A DNA stretch of 64,000 nucleotides from Fasciolopsis buskii. Lineage: Eukaryota; Platyhelminthes; Trematoda; Plagiorchiida; Fasciolidae. The notes under the pieces are model-generated. The model did no database searches. It was not told the DNA's origin and worked only from the letters and a program-made list of their open reading frames with translations. The stretch covers positions 1-64,000 of the forward strand of contig LUCM01007237.1 of assembly GCA_008360955.1 (NCBI GenBank). The letters run 5' to 3'. Position numbers and translations under genes: made by a program. Shown one piece after another: positions 22,906 to 35,700 of the stretch. How positions within the stretch are numbered: the stretch's first letter is position 1; every line of letters starts with the position of its first letter.

Positions 22906-25900
22906 AAATGGAAATCTATTTGTAATTTGTGCAGCATTTCACATCTGCAGAGTAAACATAGAGAGCGTAATAAAGCAGTTTCATGAAAAAGGAAACATTT
23001 TGGTGCACCATTATGCTTCAAATTCTCCTATCGCGGTTTATCCAAGAAATCGGTTTGGAGGAGGATCCGGGCAAAATTCACTGCAATGAGACCAATGAAG
23101 CTTAATGCTTGATAATTGGAGACATTTTGACCAAGTGAGTAAATAGACTTTTCCCCAAAACTAAGCAACAACTACTAATTAAGGCAGGACTTCCAGCTAA
23201 ATAGATGAGTAGCGTAAGTACAAAAATTCTAAGCGCTGAGGCGATGGGCTCCTGGATACTAGCGACTTTTCAATTAGAAATCCGTTAAGTTCGGTAGGTG
23301 TGTCGGTTTGGGCTGCAAACCTGTGACAATAATACGGTATATAACGATATTGTGGTGATGAAGAATGAGTGTGAAACCATGAGTTAGAGAATAAGGCCTA
23401 TTCCCTTTTGTACAAATAAATATTTTGTGAGTTTTAGCTTTTACGTAGGTGGAACGTGGCCAAACTTGTTGATAAATAGCGGAGAAAACTGCGGACCGCA
23501 GTCTATTGGTGAAGATATTTTGCCTGGTCGAGTGAATTCTGAGGCTCCATGGTGTTAGCTGGGCCGTAAAAGGGAACGGAAAGCAATGTATATAAATATG
23601 TAGGCGCGTGCGATTTCATTGGGAGCTATTTTGGATTGATGAACAGGCAAGTAAAATAGAACACTAGGTCTGGAAAGTTAAGAGTTCATGTTTTAATTAT
23701 TTTCCAGTTGTGTTAATATTTCCCGTGTGAGTTGAGCCATTTCGAATCGTCCCGCGTGCAGCACGAAAGATGTGCCCCGGTGTACTGCTCCAACAACTTA
23801 TCGGCCGCAGAGCTGAAATTGAATGGCTCCAAAGACGCTGCGGAGTATTGCGCCATTAACGGTTGACTGGGGTTGGGCTAGGGTTCCGGTGACAATAAAA
23901 ATCTCAGAACGACCAGAATTTAGTCAAAGTTTTGGCCGATCAACTAACGCATTCAATTTAAACTTTAGTTCCAAACTGCACTAAACCAGAGGCTCTGGTC
24001 ATACCTGGGACGGTGACTGTAATGGCCCCTCTCGCATGGGTATTCAAAATTGACCAGATCAAACAAATCAACATGGCATGAGGTAAATAATCAGAATCTA
24101 GGCAAACCGTGCTGCGGCTCACTACTTAGGTTGTTAGTCTTGGGGAAATCAATTAACTGGACCTTCACGATCCCCTCCGTAAGTTTGGCCACCGTTAGTA
24201 TGTGGTTTATTGAATGATAGTTTTGTGGCTAGAGTACTGGTTTCTTTCCATGTAAAGGAATGACGGTAATTTAAAACTTGGCGGGAAACGCCCAATTGAC
24301 TTTAAAGTAGTAGTAATATTTGGCAGTAAAAGCGGTGTGCCTGGATTGTTGAGCAGAAGAGAAGCAAGGACGAGATATAAGCCAGGTTGCCAGAGTGGTT
24401 TGACGAGATCCGTTGCTCCTTATATTTCTCTGCATCATGCTAGCTGGTCTATACTATTCGGCCCGTTAGCCCAGAAGGGGTCAGAAAATGCGTGGTAAGG
24501 CCTTCGGGACGAAGGGCGTAGGTGTACTGGTGGAGGTCTTTAGCCATATGCTTGGATTATTCGACCGGCTGGCCGTTCATAAGGACTCATATCACATTGT
24601 GAGATTCATTGCGGATATTGAAGTACGGTAGAATTCATGCGACGTGCTTGTCCGGATTGGCGTGCCTGTAAGGTTTTCCCTGCCTAAATTATTGGTTCCG
24701 GGATGTCACAGCTAGGTTATGTTACAGTTGGTTTGATTGCTAACTCCTCGCTTATTTCCTTACTCTACTTCCTTATCCATTGCTGGACTGTCTTCTTGAA
24801 AACTCCTCGCAGTTTATTTTCCATTGGATGCAATTACCTTCCGTAGTTTTATCCTCGTGTTCTGGTTGAGCATACTTTAAAGGCTTGTGCAGTATACACG
24901 AATCACCTGAAATCGGGCGGTTTGCTCTGCCATTTGAATGATTTAAGTTCAGTCATACTGATTTTTACCGTCGTCGCAGGAAAATTTGCTTAGGATCGAT
25001 CAGAGTTGTCGAGGCCACACAATGTTTAGGTTTACCTTTTGGTCTTTACTGAGCATTCCTCTACGTTCCATCACCTTTTGCTCCATAGTAATTGAGACCA
25101 AATTTCAATCTTGTTCCCCGTGAAAACCATTTTGTCGTCCAAAATGAACAGCAAAACTTTCGTGGCGATTTCTTCTCTTTTGCTTCATATCAAATTTGGT
25201 CACCCCATACTTTCATGTTTTTGGACCCTATTAATAACTTGTGCAGTTTGTCCTTGGACTAACGTGGCCGTTAGATGCCGACTGACATCGTCCGAACCAG
25301 GACTCGTGGTTTTGGTAGTCCCAAATATATCTATGGGTTACCGAGGCGTCCACATTGGGCCTGGCCATTGTGGTTGATAACAACAGCGACAAGAAAAATA
25401 AACCTAAAAGTGCACAGGATAGGAAAATCAATAAGATAAAACAAGATAAGCTTGGGTGAAAAGGTTAATCACGTGCGGCCTTCTAGTTTTGACGTAAAGC
25501 CTGTAGTCGTCGCAAGCAATCTAACAAGCCTGTTTTGAGCTGCCATCTTCCATTTTTTCTAATAAATGTTGATGCTGATGGGTACACTCCTTTGGCTTTG
25601 GCTCACCAGATTTCCCCAAATTGTTGTCGGTTACAGGTTGTGGCCAGTGGGAATGCCATCAAAGAGCAGTCCGCGAACGGCATATCACATACTGCACGTA
25701 GTAATAGTTTGTTAACAGTGAAAAAGAAATTCGACAAGCACTAATGTTGACAACTAGCAAAAATGAATAAGAGGTTTGCATTACTCTGTGAATTAAGGTA
25801 AACAAAAGGGAGCGCAAAATCGAGACGGAAGGAAGGGAGGCAATGGACGTATGGTCTGGTAACCAGCATAACTAACGGACAATAACGGCATCGGAACACA

Positions 25901-26619
25901 AACAGTATGAAGTGCTTAATGTTTATTCGAATGCAACGGGTGTGAGCGACAAAGAAAAGAAAGCTTGCAAATGTATCAAAAAGTTTGACGGGAATAATCC
26001 GCGCTGCATAAAAGTTCCATTAGGCAAACATCAGCTGGGTTCAACGGAGAATTAGCTGGGGCTGAGGCGACTTTGCGTGTGAAGGCAGCAACATGCGACC
26101 AAACTCAAAAACGTTACTGACTGCTCAGAGGAAAATGTAGCCCACAATTAAAAAATAATTGCTAAAATGTAGTGAAAGATACCAAGAAATGCTTACTGTT
26201 TTAGTTACGTCAGTGTGAAGGTGCTCCAGAAGTCCTAGGACGAAGTAGAAGTTAGCCAGTAGCCTTAGTGGAAACTTATGTTTCTCGAAAACTTTATGAC
26301 AAAAATTTATTGCGTTGCCAGATCTGCAGTGGTATCAGAGAGCTCATCGATTGATATGTTTCGAGGATGAGGGAAAACGGATCATTTGTGATTAGGGAAG
26401 TTTCAAAGAAATCACGACATTCCATTTTCAGCACAAAGTTCTGCCCTTTGATGCGCCAGAGTTACGTTTCTCAGTCTCCGGATTCCACTGCGGGATAGCT
26501 GCAAATGCCAGGAAAAGGCCACCGTATTCAGAATTAAAAAAACGTATGTAGCGGAAGTCAGCACCCTGCAAACAGCAATAGCAATTACAATAATCTATAT
26601 TTCTTAACTTGCGAGAGGT
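22906..26619. other. No recognisable gene
   Basis: Few open frames over 60 codons (25111-25377 and 25535-25744 on +). A stretch at 24381-24412 begins like a tRNA (CAGGTTGCCAGAGTGGTT) but has no matching B box. Nothing else is supported. Confidence 0.3.
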
Positions 26620-27111
26620 ATGCAAACGGAAGGGTCAAATATATACATGAGTGGTGCAGAAGCAACGCGAATAACAGAACCCAAACGGGATAAGAGGATG
26701 AGTTTCATCTTGGATTACTCGGGAAGTATACCTAAAAGTACAGTCACTTTCTGCAGGGAACAATTATGCCAGTCTCAAACCAAAACGCCCTTGATGAGGC
26801 TATACAGAGTTTCCCGAGACCCGTTCGTGAGTAGCAGACTACCAGTAATTTGGTCATTAAGTGCATTATATATGCTTATGGATGGCGCAAAACGTGACCG
26901 GAGCTCACTGGCGGAGTTAGAACTATGGGTATTGGCGGCTTGTCCATCAAAGCAAATTGGCCATATTTCGCAGTCATGCAAATATTTGGTCGCCATTTGT
27001 TCACTTGCCATAACCGATTGTGCCGCAAACTGTCCACCGGGCGATAACCGGTTACATGCTCTGTTAAATGTCTACTGGTTATATTTTGGCAAAGTTGTAA
27101 AAAAGCAATGA
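26620..27111 (+). other. Unrecognised 163-codon open frame
   Basis: The frame encodes a Cys-containing, fairly hydrophobic peptide (CSLAITDCAANCPPGDN near the end). Minus frames overlap over the same interval, so the openness is not strand specific. No known motif, signal peptide or repeat partner is visible. Confidence 0.2.
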
Positions 27112-30100
27112 ATAAGAATGTGGATAATATGGATGTCATTTAGATCAGAAAAGGAAAAGGTCAATTTAGCGTTGGCATGGCAATTAATGCGTTAACCGAT
27201 GGGAGGAAAAATGTACTTTCCCTTTGGTAGCCCTAGGTCCCAATCTCTCCCCATCTATCTGCAGGTAGGTATATGTGGCTAACGACACCAATGAAAATTT
27301 CTAGACCTATCAATGCATCAGCCGATGTAGGCATAAATTCGTAATATTTCCATGCGTACGGCTGACTAGTTTCACGGACTACTGGTAAGCAAAGCGCCAA
27401 AACCCCTACCTTTTTGTGCAGGTGAAAGAAGAATCACCTGCCAAAAACCTAATGCACACAATGAAGAAGTCAGTTGACTACCGATCTCGTAAATCGGTGA
27501 TGGCAATCAGATATTGGTGGCTCAATGGGGCAATGGTACCATTTACGCCAATCCTGTCTCCCCAGCGGTCCGTGTTCCTTGCATCCACGCCATTTTTTGG
27601 CCTGAGGGTCCTCTTCTTCAGTCCTACATATTCCTGGGCTCCTCTTTTTCACCTGGAGTGGAAATGGTAAATTTGAACGCAGCGCCCTGTTGGTCTCGTT
27701 GAAGGGTATTACATGCATGAAAGTGTTATACTTTAGCAACGAGATGATGTCCTGCTTCGTCTAACTCCTCCGTGCGCCGTATTATTCGGGAAAACACATC
27801 GAACAAGGTGCATCTCATAAAGATATCTTGGTTTAAATGTCTGTTTTGCATCTCAAACTTGTTGTTCGTGAATACGCCGAAATACAACAACCACTTAATA
27901 CTGTGATATACCCACATTTAATCATAAGGCAACCACACACGGTAAAGATACGATGGACAAGGGCTACCTGTGTCGCGTTTGAATTATCGAAGTCTTCCTG
28001 TATGAACACAAACACTAAGTTGCGCGTCCACTGACGAATACACTTACCCTCCCCTTCTGCACTTGCCTGCAGGCTACTGCAACGGCGATGTGTATCCGCG
28101 AGAACACGAAAGCACATAGGATACTCTGGTTTCAGGGTAAGCAGCTTGAAAGGCGTTTAATTGCGCCAAGCTGCAGTCGACGACAGTGGTCTTCACATTA
28201 ACAATTGGAGGTAACATGTCCTTCATAGCATTCCTCGCCCGGCGGTAGCCTGCTCCGACTTTGTTGGGAGCAGCGCATAAAATACAGAACAACCGAACCC
28301 GCTATCCTCCACTATCAAGACATGCCAAAGTATATACTAACGGCAGGTAATTTAGTGTGTAGCATCTGCTAACAAATCCTCGCTGCATGCACCTGCCAAA
28401 TACCGAACACCAACGGGAAGAAAAATGGAATCTTCAATAAATCTTCCCGTGTAATAAGCTTAAGGGTACCCTGTCCGCGCAGTAAGTCTTTCACGCGGAC
28501 GACTTCGTCCCGTTCATCCAACAACCGAAACTTACTCCCAAGATTATTGATATCGCACACCGTCACAAGACGGTCGGGATTCCCCTCGCGTATCAGCGAA
28601 TCTCTCGGGCATGGCCGAAGATATCCATGACACTCATCACATGCGCTTCCTGCTCTGACGTTAACTCACGATTGCACACGTCGTAATGATCGTGAGGTCG
28701 TTGGAAGAGAGGACTGTTTTGAAATTAACATCCGACGGCCATGTATTGCCTACTGACTGCATTCAACAAGACGAATACTGGGTAATTCATATTTGGGAAT
28801 ATGAAAATATGGAATAAGTAAAGGGATAACGAACTTGCCTACGACCACGCATACGTCTCAGACTTTGAAAAACCCGAAAAGCATGCTCAAATAACTAAAA
28901 AGAATAAAGCGAGAAAAAACTATCTGAATGATATATACAACCAACAGCTGTATCCGCACAAAAGCCACGGCAGCCATTAGAGCGCAACTGGCGTGTTTTC
29001 CGGTTGAGCACGTTTATACTGAAAAACCTCAGTTTAAATAACTTACAGATCGAAAATTTTTGTTTCTTTACAATTTCCGAAAAATGCTGGCTATTCTCCT
29101 AAATGTATTTCCATAAAAATCTCATTTTATTGCACAGAATTAACTTTACCAGATAGACACCAAGTCACTATTCGAACTATGGCCGGGGTCCCCAAGCGTT
29201 CAGAGCGTCAGGTAATGGACGAAAAATTTAAGCTGAGGAGATGAAGAGCATTACGGGTACCATAGTTGGATGAAAATTTGTCAATACCAAGCAAAACTTC
29301 ATGCAATGTGCACAACATAATCGCATTCAACGAAAATAAAGGGACGATAAAGTGCAGCAGAATGCGGAAGATTGCAGTCAAATACATGCAAAACTGTTTG
29401 CAGGATGAGATTGTATTAGGCCCTTTGCACAGAGAGAAGACGAAACTCCCGAGGCTGTTGATTGCGTTCATATCCGGCTGTGGCAAACTGGACTGGGATG
29501 AGCGATGCAGAAGGAAATTATTTGTATGGGAAGAAAAAACAGATCTCATATACACTGGCAATGAGGGTCCTCTGTGTTTTCATTTTATTATCCTGGTATT
29601 GGTCTTAGACTGCAGTGCGGGTCGGGAATTAGAGGAAGTGCGCAGGCTGTTACAGCGGCAGAAGTAACAGTGCTTTTGCCCAATAATAAGGGTCCTTCTA
29701 ATAAGGAACAGCCAAAAGGATCAGTGGATTGGCTTGGTTTGACCGGGCCAATAATCAAAAGCCAGTTCAGGTTATAAACGTCTCAACGGGATTGAAAAGC
29801 CACTAGACTTTTGATTGTCACTAAGCGGTCAGAATCACTAACAGCAAAACTAGCTTAGGTATGCGATATGTAACATAAAAATTAGAAGTATTCTGGCTTG
29901 GGTTCCGGCAGACCTTACATAATCGTTGAATTGCTTAAAACTTGGTAAAAGGCTCTAAGTACAGCAGTAATTTCAGGATTACCAAGAACGGTCCAGTCAG
30001 TGCCCCAGATCCAGGTAAGTGGATAAGATGACATAAACAGCGTGGACCACAAAGAGTAAAATTTTTAAATCACAAAATATGATGACAGCATTGATCCATT

Positions 30101-30333
30101 CACTGGTGTGTTTACATTTAGGAACAGCTCCATGGTTAGACAACGACATCAAAAGTAACAAAGTTGTTTCCACTACGGGGATAAAAGAAGGTCAAAGAAT
30201 GTAGTAGAGTGAACGTGCAATAAAGTGAGTGAAAGAGAGGCGAAGCTGATTTTCGAGAAACCAGGTGGTGGGCGCAATGAAGACTTAATCATGAGTAATA
30301 ATTTAGGCCCATGTTCGTAGTTCCCGTCTATTC
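27112..30333. other. No recognisable gene
   Basis: Short frames at 27416-27670 (+), 27833-28117 (-), 29208-29561 (-) and 29266-29667 (+) are all without recognisable motifs. Confidence 0.3.
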
Positions 30334-30507
30334 ATCCTCATCATCATCGTTTAGCGTTAAACAGCAAGGCAAGCCTCACTGACCGCTGCCTTTCCCCAGA
30401 GGTACACGTTTATATAAAAAGAGTGAATATTCAAGGGGGACAGGGAGTGAACCTACACAGGCGGAAAAAGATAAGGATGCTGAGGTAGATAACACACGAA
30501 ACACAGT

Positions 30508-31053
30508 CTAACTGTACAAACGCACGTGTTTCCAATAATTTTGATTCGATAGAAAATGACAGCACGATCGCAACTGCTCACGATTCACTGCCATAAAGTT
30601 TAGTGTCTCCAGCCGGCAAGTCGACGAGTCTTTCGGACCCCTATCACGAAGACGTGAGACACCTACTTTACCTAAGTTCGTTGTACATTTTCTCATTCCA
30701 TTTTGCCATGTCATCTGTGGGTCTCCACATGGCTTCTTCCATTCCTTAGGAGGAACACAAAATAGGGCACGGTATGGTAGACGAGTGTTCGTCATACGCA
30801 ACAGGTGACCCAACCAGCGTAGTCCGCTAAGTTTCATACGCTGAAACAAACTGTTCCCAGAAGTGGCACTCAATACCAGATTCCTATCCTCCATATTACT
30901 CACCCGGTCACTCCATCCAATCCGAGCCGTACTACGTAAACATCGGTTGTCGTAAGCCTCCAACCGACGAACATCGCCCACACGCATACTCCACGTCTCA
31001 CAACCGTACAACAGAACTGGACGCGCTGCAGCACAGTACACACGACCTTTCAA
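30508..31053 (-). pseudogene. RTE-like ORF2 C-terminal domain, copy A
   Basis: The 181-codon frame begins KGRVYCAAARPVLLYGCETW ('v...llYG.EtW'), continues RRLEAYDNRCLRSTARIGW, then LSGLRWLGHLLRMTNTRLPY and RGPKDSSTCRLETLNFMA. This is the thumb and C-terminal region shared by RTE-like ORF2 proteins of flatworms. Its frame continues the same ORF2 after the internal deletion and a frameshift. Confidence 0.85.
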
Positions 31054-31130
31054 CTTCAGTGAAATATCAGGTCGACTTCACAATTGCTCTAGTCTAGCGT
31101 AAGCTGCCCGAGCCTTGGATATACGCGTGT

Positions 31131-32399
31131 TTACCTCCACTGTCGAGCCACCATCGTTGGACACGCAGCTGCCAAGGTTTCGAATGAACGTGACAGTTCA
31201 CCGTATACCCTAACGCGACCATAGGTATTCGAGTACAATGCTCGCAACAGGTTCACGAACTTCGTTGGCATACCTTTCCGGTGGAGAGCACTGAGTAGTG
31301 CTGGTCGATCCACGGAGTCGAAAGCACCTTTCAAGTCGAGGAAGACTACGATCGTAGGGCGGCGGTTTGTGTGGCGCGTTTCGAGTATCTGTCGAAGAGT
31401 GAATATCTGATCGATGCAACCTCGACCTTGACGAAGTCCGGTCTGACGTTCGCGGATATTACTCTCACGAATCGATGTCAAACGGCACAACATTATCGAA
31501 GCCAACACCTTAGTAACTATCGGAATTAAACTAATCCCGAGATGATTGCTGCAGTCACTCCGTGTACCCTTCTTGAGGATGGGTATCATCACCGACTCAC
31601 ACCAGGATAACGGGATACACTCCTCGTTCCAAGTATCACGAAGCAAGGAGGTAAGTAATTTCATCAGCACTTCTCCACCCAATTTGAAAAGAACTGGGGG
31701 AAGGTCGTCGGGACCGGCTGCTCTTCCCCTCTTCAGAAGCCGAATATTCGACTCCACTTCCACTTCCGTTGGGGGATCAAGTGACATCTCCCAAGGATTC
31801 ACAGCTCCAGACGTTGGACTAGATATGATAGCGTATGGCCAGATAAACTGATCCTTGAAGTGCTCTGCCCAACGGTCCAGTCTTTCCTGTCCACCATGGA
31901 CGAGCTCTCCAGTCCTGTCGCACACGACTTCACTAACCGAAGTTCGCCGCCCACCGCTGTTGCGTATAAGCTTAAACAGTCTTTGACTGTTACCTGAAGC
32001 GAAGGCCACTTCCATCTCTTCGGCTACCTTAACCCACCAGTTTTCGCGGTCATTCTTAAGGCTGATCGTCAACTGACGCTGCAACCGCCGACCCCTATCA
32101 TTCACTTCCTTGCAGGTAGGCAGCTGGCGTTTTCGCTCCGTTAGACTTAGCGACACTTGCGAGATCCGGTGTTTTTGATGAATGCTAGATCTAGGACCGC
32201 ATGCGAAATTTGCTGCCGAATGCATCGCCTGCTTAATTTGATCCCATTGCTCCTCTACATTGCTTCTCGTCGAAGTTATTAGTCCCTCGGATAGTTTCTG
32301 TTCGTAGCTGTTGCGAACAGCCGAATCAGACAAACGTTCGACAGCCAATCGCATTTGTGGCCTGCGTCGATGGCCATTCAGCTGCAGCAAAAATCGCAT
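31131..32399 (-). pseudogene. RTE-like reverse transcriptase, copy A, lacks YADD
   Basis: A 422-codon frame. RAAGPDDLPPVLFKLGGEVL is the 'sk..G.DgippellK' block, VMIPILKKGTRSDCSNHLGI the 'iv.I.KKGd...c.NyRgI' block, RQTGLRQGRGCIDQIFTLRQ the 'qaGFR.gRsc.DqIftLrq' block, and VVFLDLKGAFDSVDRPAL holds the first catalytic Asp. After GELSRSFET the frame jumps to LAAACPTMVARQWR, sequence out of frame from a later region. A deletion of about 344 bp relative to copy B has removed the RT block holding YADD. The catalytic centre is therefore incomplete. Confidence 0.9.
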
Positions 32400-32585
32400 T
32401 AAAACAGCGCATGGTCCGATTCGACGTACGTGGTCTAGTGGGATCTACAGTTTCGGACAGAACTGCGTCAACGGTAGCTAACTGCGATATGGTCGATCTG
32501 ACTCAAAGTACCTGTCGAGTTGGAACGCCAAGTCGCTGTGCGACGCGAACTGTGTCGAAAATTCGTCCTGGATATGAATAAATAA

Positions 32586-32830
32586 TTATCTGCACAGTCT
32601 TTCCCCGATAACTGTTCGCTGTGCAGGTAAGGCGCATCGCCCACCTAAACAGGATTCCGATGCACTCAGTTTCCCAACTTGTGCATTAAAGTCACCTGCT
32701 ACCACTACAATGCCAGAGCGTTTGCTCTTTTGAACAAGAGCCACGAGGTCATCGTAAAACTCGTCCTTCTTCATATCAGTGCTGCGGTCTGTTGGATAGT
32801 ATGTCAAGATTATAAATAAGCTGCATGTAA
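32586..32830 (-). pseudogene. RTE-like endonuclease fragment, copy A
   Basis: The frame reads YYPTDRSTDMKKDEFYDDLV, then IVVVAGDFNAQVGKLSASES and AQRTVIGERL. The GDFNAQVG block is the catalytic Asp/Asn motif of RTE-type APE endonucleases ('vyAPT.....dFY..L' then 'GDFNAqiG'). The N-terminal part is missing. The frame ends at a stop near 32586, and a frameshifted stretch links it to the RT frame that starts at 32399. Confidence 0.85.
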
Positions 32831-33109
32831 CAGAACTTTCCGTCCAGATGCCAACTGATCCTTTTAGTCTGACGGCACACAGGCGATTGTTGACCGAGCC
32901 TCAGTCTAAATGGGCCGATCCTCTCTTGGGGTGCTACAGTTGATAACTTTAGTAGGAAAGAAAGGGCATTTAGTAAATGTCAGTTCTGACATTTTTTCGC
33001 TTCTGGTTCTCAGGTGGGCTCAATGAATTCATTTACCGCATTCATTTAAAGAAAAATGACTGAACGTAGACGGGCGATGTTAAAATCGACGAACACATGC
33101 CAGAGTATT

Positions 33110-33354
33110 GGGGCCACCAGCTATCATTTTGGACAGCAAGTTTCAGTGCTCCTTTTGTGGCTAAAGTGCCAAGCTGGTCCTATTTGGAGCGCGGTAAATG
33201 CAGGCCAACTCTGGTATTTGCGTTGTGCGTGGCTATAAAATTCGTCGATGCTATTTTCAGGATCTATTCCTCCCAGCCAGTTTTCCGTGATAGCGAAGAA
33301 CGGCTTGTTGTTGCCCTGCAATGAAGTTCTTAGCGCAAGCATCTTATTTAACAA
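33110..33354 (-). pseudogene. CR1-like endonuclease N-terminal fragment
   Basis: The frame reads LLNKMLALRTSLQGNN-type residues, then PFFAITENWLGGIDPENSID. This is the N-terminal endonuclease block ('k...Lr..l.....d.iaiTETWL'), with the motif read TENWL. No later block is recognised before RTE copy A begins at about 32960. It is a short remnant of a second CR1-like element on the same strand. Confidence 0.65.
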
Positions 33355-34362
33355 GGATGTGACAGTGAATATAAATTAGGGAATCGGTTTGTACTGGGAA
33401 CAGTGGAAGCGGATATCGAAGACGTAGTTTATTTCGGGACTAACGGAAAACGTGTGGTTGACGGATGGGACGGATGCAATGAAGACGGTGGGTATGCTGC
33501 AGACGGGATTGCAAATTAAAGTGGGCAAACCGATACCTCATTTAAAATTTGGGGTTTCGACAAGGAAGCTCCGCGTTTGTGGTGCGCCGTTGGCAAACCC
33601 CACGATATCTCGTTTACTGACACCGAAATTGACACGGGCAGCGCCCATTGTGAGATGGTGGTTGGTAGTGGTGTGGCAGTGAATTTTTGAGGACTAGGCT
33701 ATAAGACAGACTTATAAGGATTTTCAGAGAAAAGGGGTAACTTTTTTCGACAGATGGGTCCCAAATGGTAGTTGTATCATTGGATGCCTAGAGCTGCTGT
33801 ACTGAGGACCTGGTCAAATACATTAATAGACCCTGAAGGTATCGAGGCACATGGGAAAACACTCCGGTTTGGATGCAATACTTTCTCTTGTTTGCCACGG
33901 GGCGAACTAGTTGCCTTCTCAGAATCGCTTTACCAAGGGCTCCGATCGGAAGTCATAGGCCCGAGGTAAGGTGATGTGTAGGTACATGCAAAACGGGAAA
34001 ATCGGCGATGGGAACGAGGAAGCAAACTCAATAGATCCGGTTATAATGGCGTCGGTCCTTTAGTGCGCTGCTTTGAAGGATTCTTGAGGTGGGTCGCAGT
34101 GGAACCTCAGGGCTAGCGGGTTGATATTTGCCGGCAAAGGTGCCACTCTCAGTAGCTGCTATGATTCAATTCTGCAAAAGGGTGTTGTTAATTATTACTT
34201 GGATGTCTTTCAAGGGCGATGCAACTGATGAATGAATTTTTGCCGATGAACTGCAGCGCTAGGAATTTCATTGTAAACGTTCGTCCAGTCTCCCCATAGA
34301 ACGTGGAACATATGCCGTGCAACAAACAGAAAGCTTGGGCCAAAACGTGGTCCTAACTGTAT
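33355..34362. other. No recognisable gene
   Basis: Short + frames at 33452-33682 and 33772-33969 have no motif. By position it could be the 5' region of the element whose endonuclease starts at 33354. Confidence 0.3.
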
Positions 34363-34860
34363 TCATAGGACAAAGATTGGTTGTTTTAAAAGACAAGACC
34401 CATTAATTTCGCTTGAAGCTTTAGATAGAATCAAATCCGGAAGGAGATCAGTAGCCACTAATTCCTTTGCATCCCGCTGCAGGGTTATTTCATCAGGCTG
34501 GCAAAGCGGTATTATTCTTGAGGAGGGACCTTCTAGTTCACAAATGAGGTCTGTTACGGCTGAAAGTATTTTATCATACATTTCAGCATCGTAGCTGATC
34601 TCATTCATTAAGTCTTTCCTGACAACTGAGTATTTACCTATTTGCCCACGATGGGGTGCCGCCTCGTGACGCGTGTTTTTATGGTTACAGAGCACGTGAA
34701 CCCATCGTTGCTGTTCATAATGAAATTGATGTATTCCAATCAAAAATCCAGGCAACGAATATTGATTCAGCGGTAAGGGGAAAGTAGCTGTTTGCGGTGT
34801 ACCTAATTGTAGAATATTTAAAGGGAGCAATAGCTCTGTCGGCATGCAGTAAGGCCGCAT
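34363..34860 (-). other. Unrecognised 165-codon open frame
   Basis: A clean frame with balanced composition (KYSVVRKDLMNEISYDAEMY, then DKILSAVTDLICELEG). The middle looks helical. It lies about 1 kb upstream, in sense, of the CR1-like endonuclease remnant at 33354, so it may be an ORF1 piece. It could also be a host exon. No splice sites or partner exons were identified. Confidence 0.3.
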
Positions 34861-35167
34861 TCAATTAAGGGTCAGGCCAGATCTGGGAATGCGAAAATCA
34901 AAGGCTTGGTAGAATATGAACAAAATGAAAATTTGAGGACTCTGTCAACGTCCACCAAAACTTCCCGACTTAGAATAGAGCTGAGACTATTTTAATGATG
35001 CTCGTTTAAGGCTCCAGTTGACGAGAAAGTGCAGGGATGACGATTCGTAAAAATTTCTTGGAGCCCCCATGAATATATAGGGGAAGCTCATGGCTGACCG
35101 GTGCAATACGACGTTGAACGGAACTTGGGTTCCCCAGAGAATGATGAACGTGGAGATCCGAAACAAA
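34861..35167. other. No recognisable gene
   Basis: No motif recognised. It is bounded on the right by the tail of the repeat at 35168-35700. Confidence 0.3.
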
Positions 35168-35700
35168 TAATATTAATATTAAGCACAGTGGATATATTTC
35201 TCGGCATTCGAGAGGCATGTACAAGATAAGATCAAATTTACACACAGAAAGCGCGGTGGAAATCGCAAAACAAGAAATTAGGCTGGACAACAGTTTTCGG
35301 GCTTCGGATCAGAGCTAGATAATCCATTGCCAAAACATTCGGGGGCTGACTATGAATCACACACTGCGAGTCAATCCATGTTTAAATGCATCAAAGGTGC
35401 GCATCGCCGGCGCATAATTTCGCTGGGAAGAAATGGTGGGTGTTGTCAAGTGGCCGAGTTCATCAAAGTTCAGGAGGGTAAAATGGTAAAGATGAAGATC
35501 AATATGGATGTAGTAGCGGGATGGAGAAGAGTCGAAATCACACTGGATATCATAAGAGGTGGATGCAGAGTGGTAATAAACAACATTCAATAGTCAAAAT
35601 AATGCTTAAAATGAAACAACAGGAAACCTTCAAGATTGCAGCAGACAATTTGCGGGACGAAAATATATGAAAAATTGTTGACAGAGGCAATGGAACTTAA
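35168..35700 (-). mobile_element. CR1-like 3' end, copy 1 (sense minus)
   Basis: Nearly identical, in opposite orientation, to 39165-39705. The + translation VAEFIKVQEGKMVKMKIN differs from the other copy at one residue in this stretch. On the sense (minus) strand it ends with the CLECREIY-type tail block followed by an AAT-rich run (35161-35180). Related tail blocks occur at 5.95 kb and 42.2 kb. The high identity points to recent mobility compared with the surrounding debris. Confidence 0.65.

Larger units (their letters stand above)
30334..32960 (-). mobile_element. RTE-like retrotransposon, copy A (5'-truncated, RT deletion)
   Basis: Reading on the minus strand: the endonuclease C-terminal half (about 32830-32586), a linker and RT (32399-31131), an internal deletion, the C-terminal domain (31053-30508), then a 3' UTR ending at 30334-30350 in a short GAT/ATG-type tail. 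The 3' half is nearly identical to copy C at 58784 over some 700 bp, but the flanks beyond the tail differ, so each was inserted separately. The 5' end fades out near 32960 inside endonuclease sequence, typical of truncated non-LTR insertions. Confidence 0.9.

Noticed and set aside
24381..24412. tRNA-like start (CAGGTTGCCAGAGTGGTT)
   Set aside because: Only an A-box-like stretch is present. No B box or closing acceptor strand was found within tRNA distance.
31546..31851. Conserved + frame of 101 codons repeated at 49110-49415 and 60004-60309
   Set aside because: It is the antisense shadow of the RTE-like RT in copies A, B and C. Its conservation follows from the identity of those copies.
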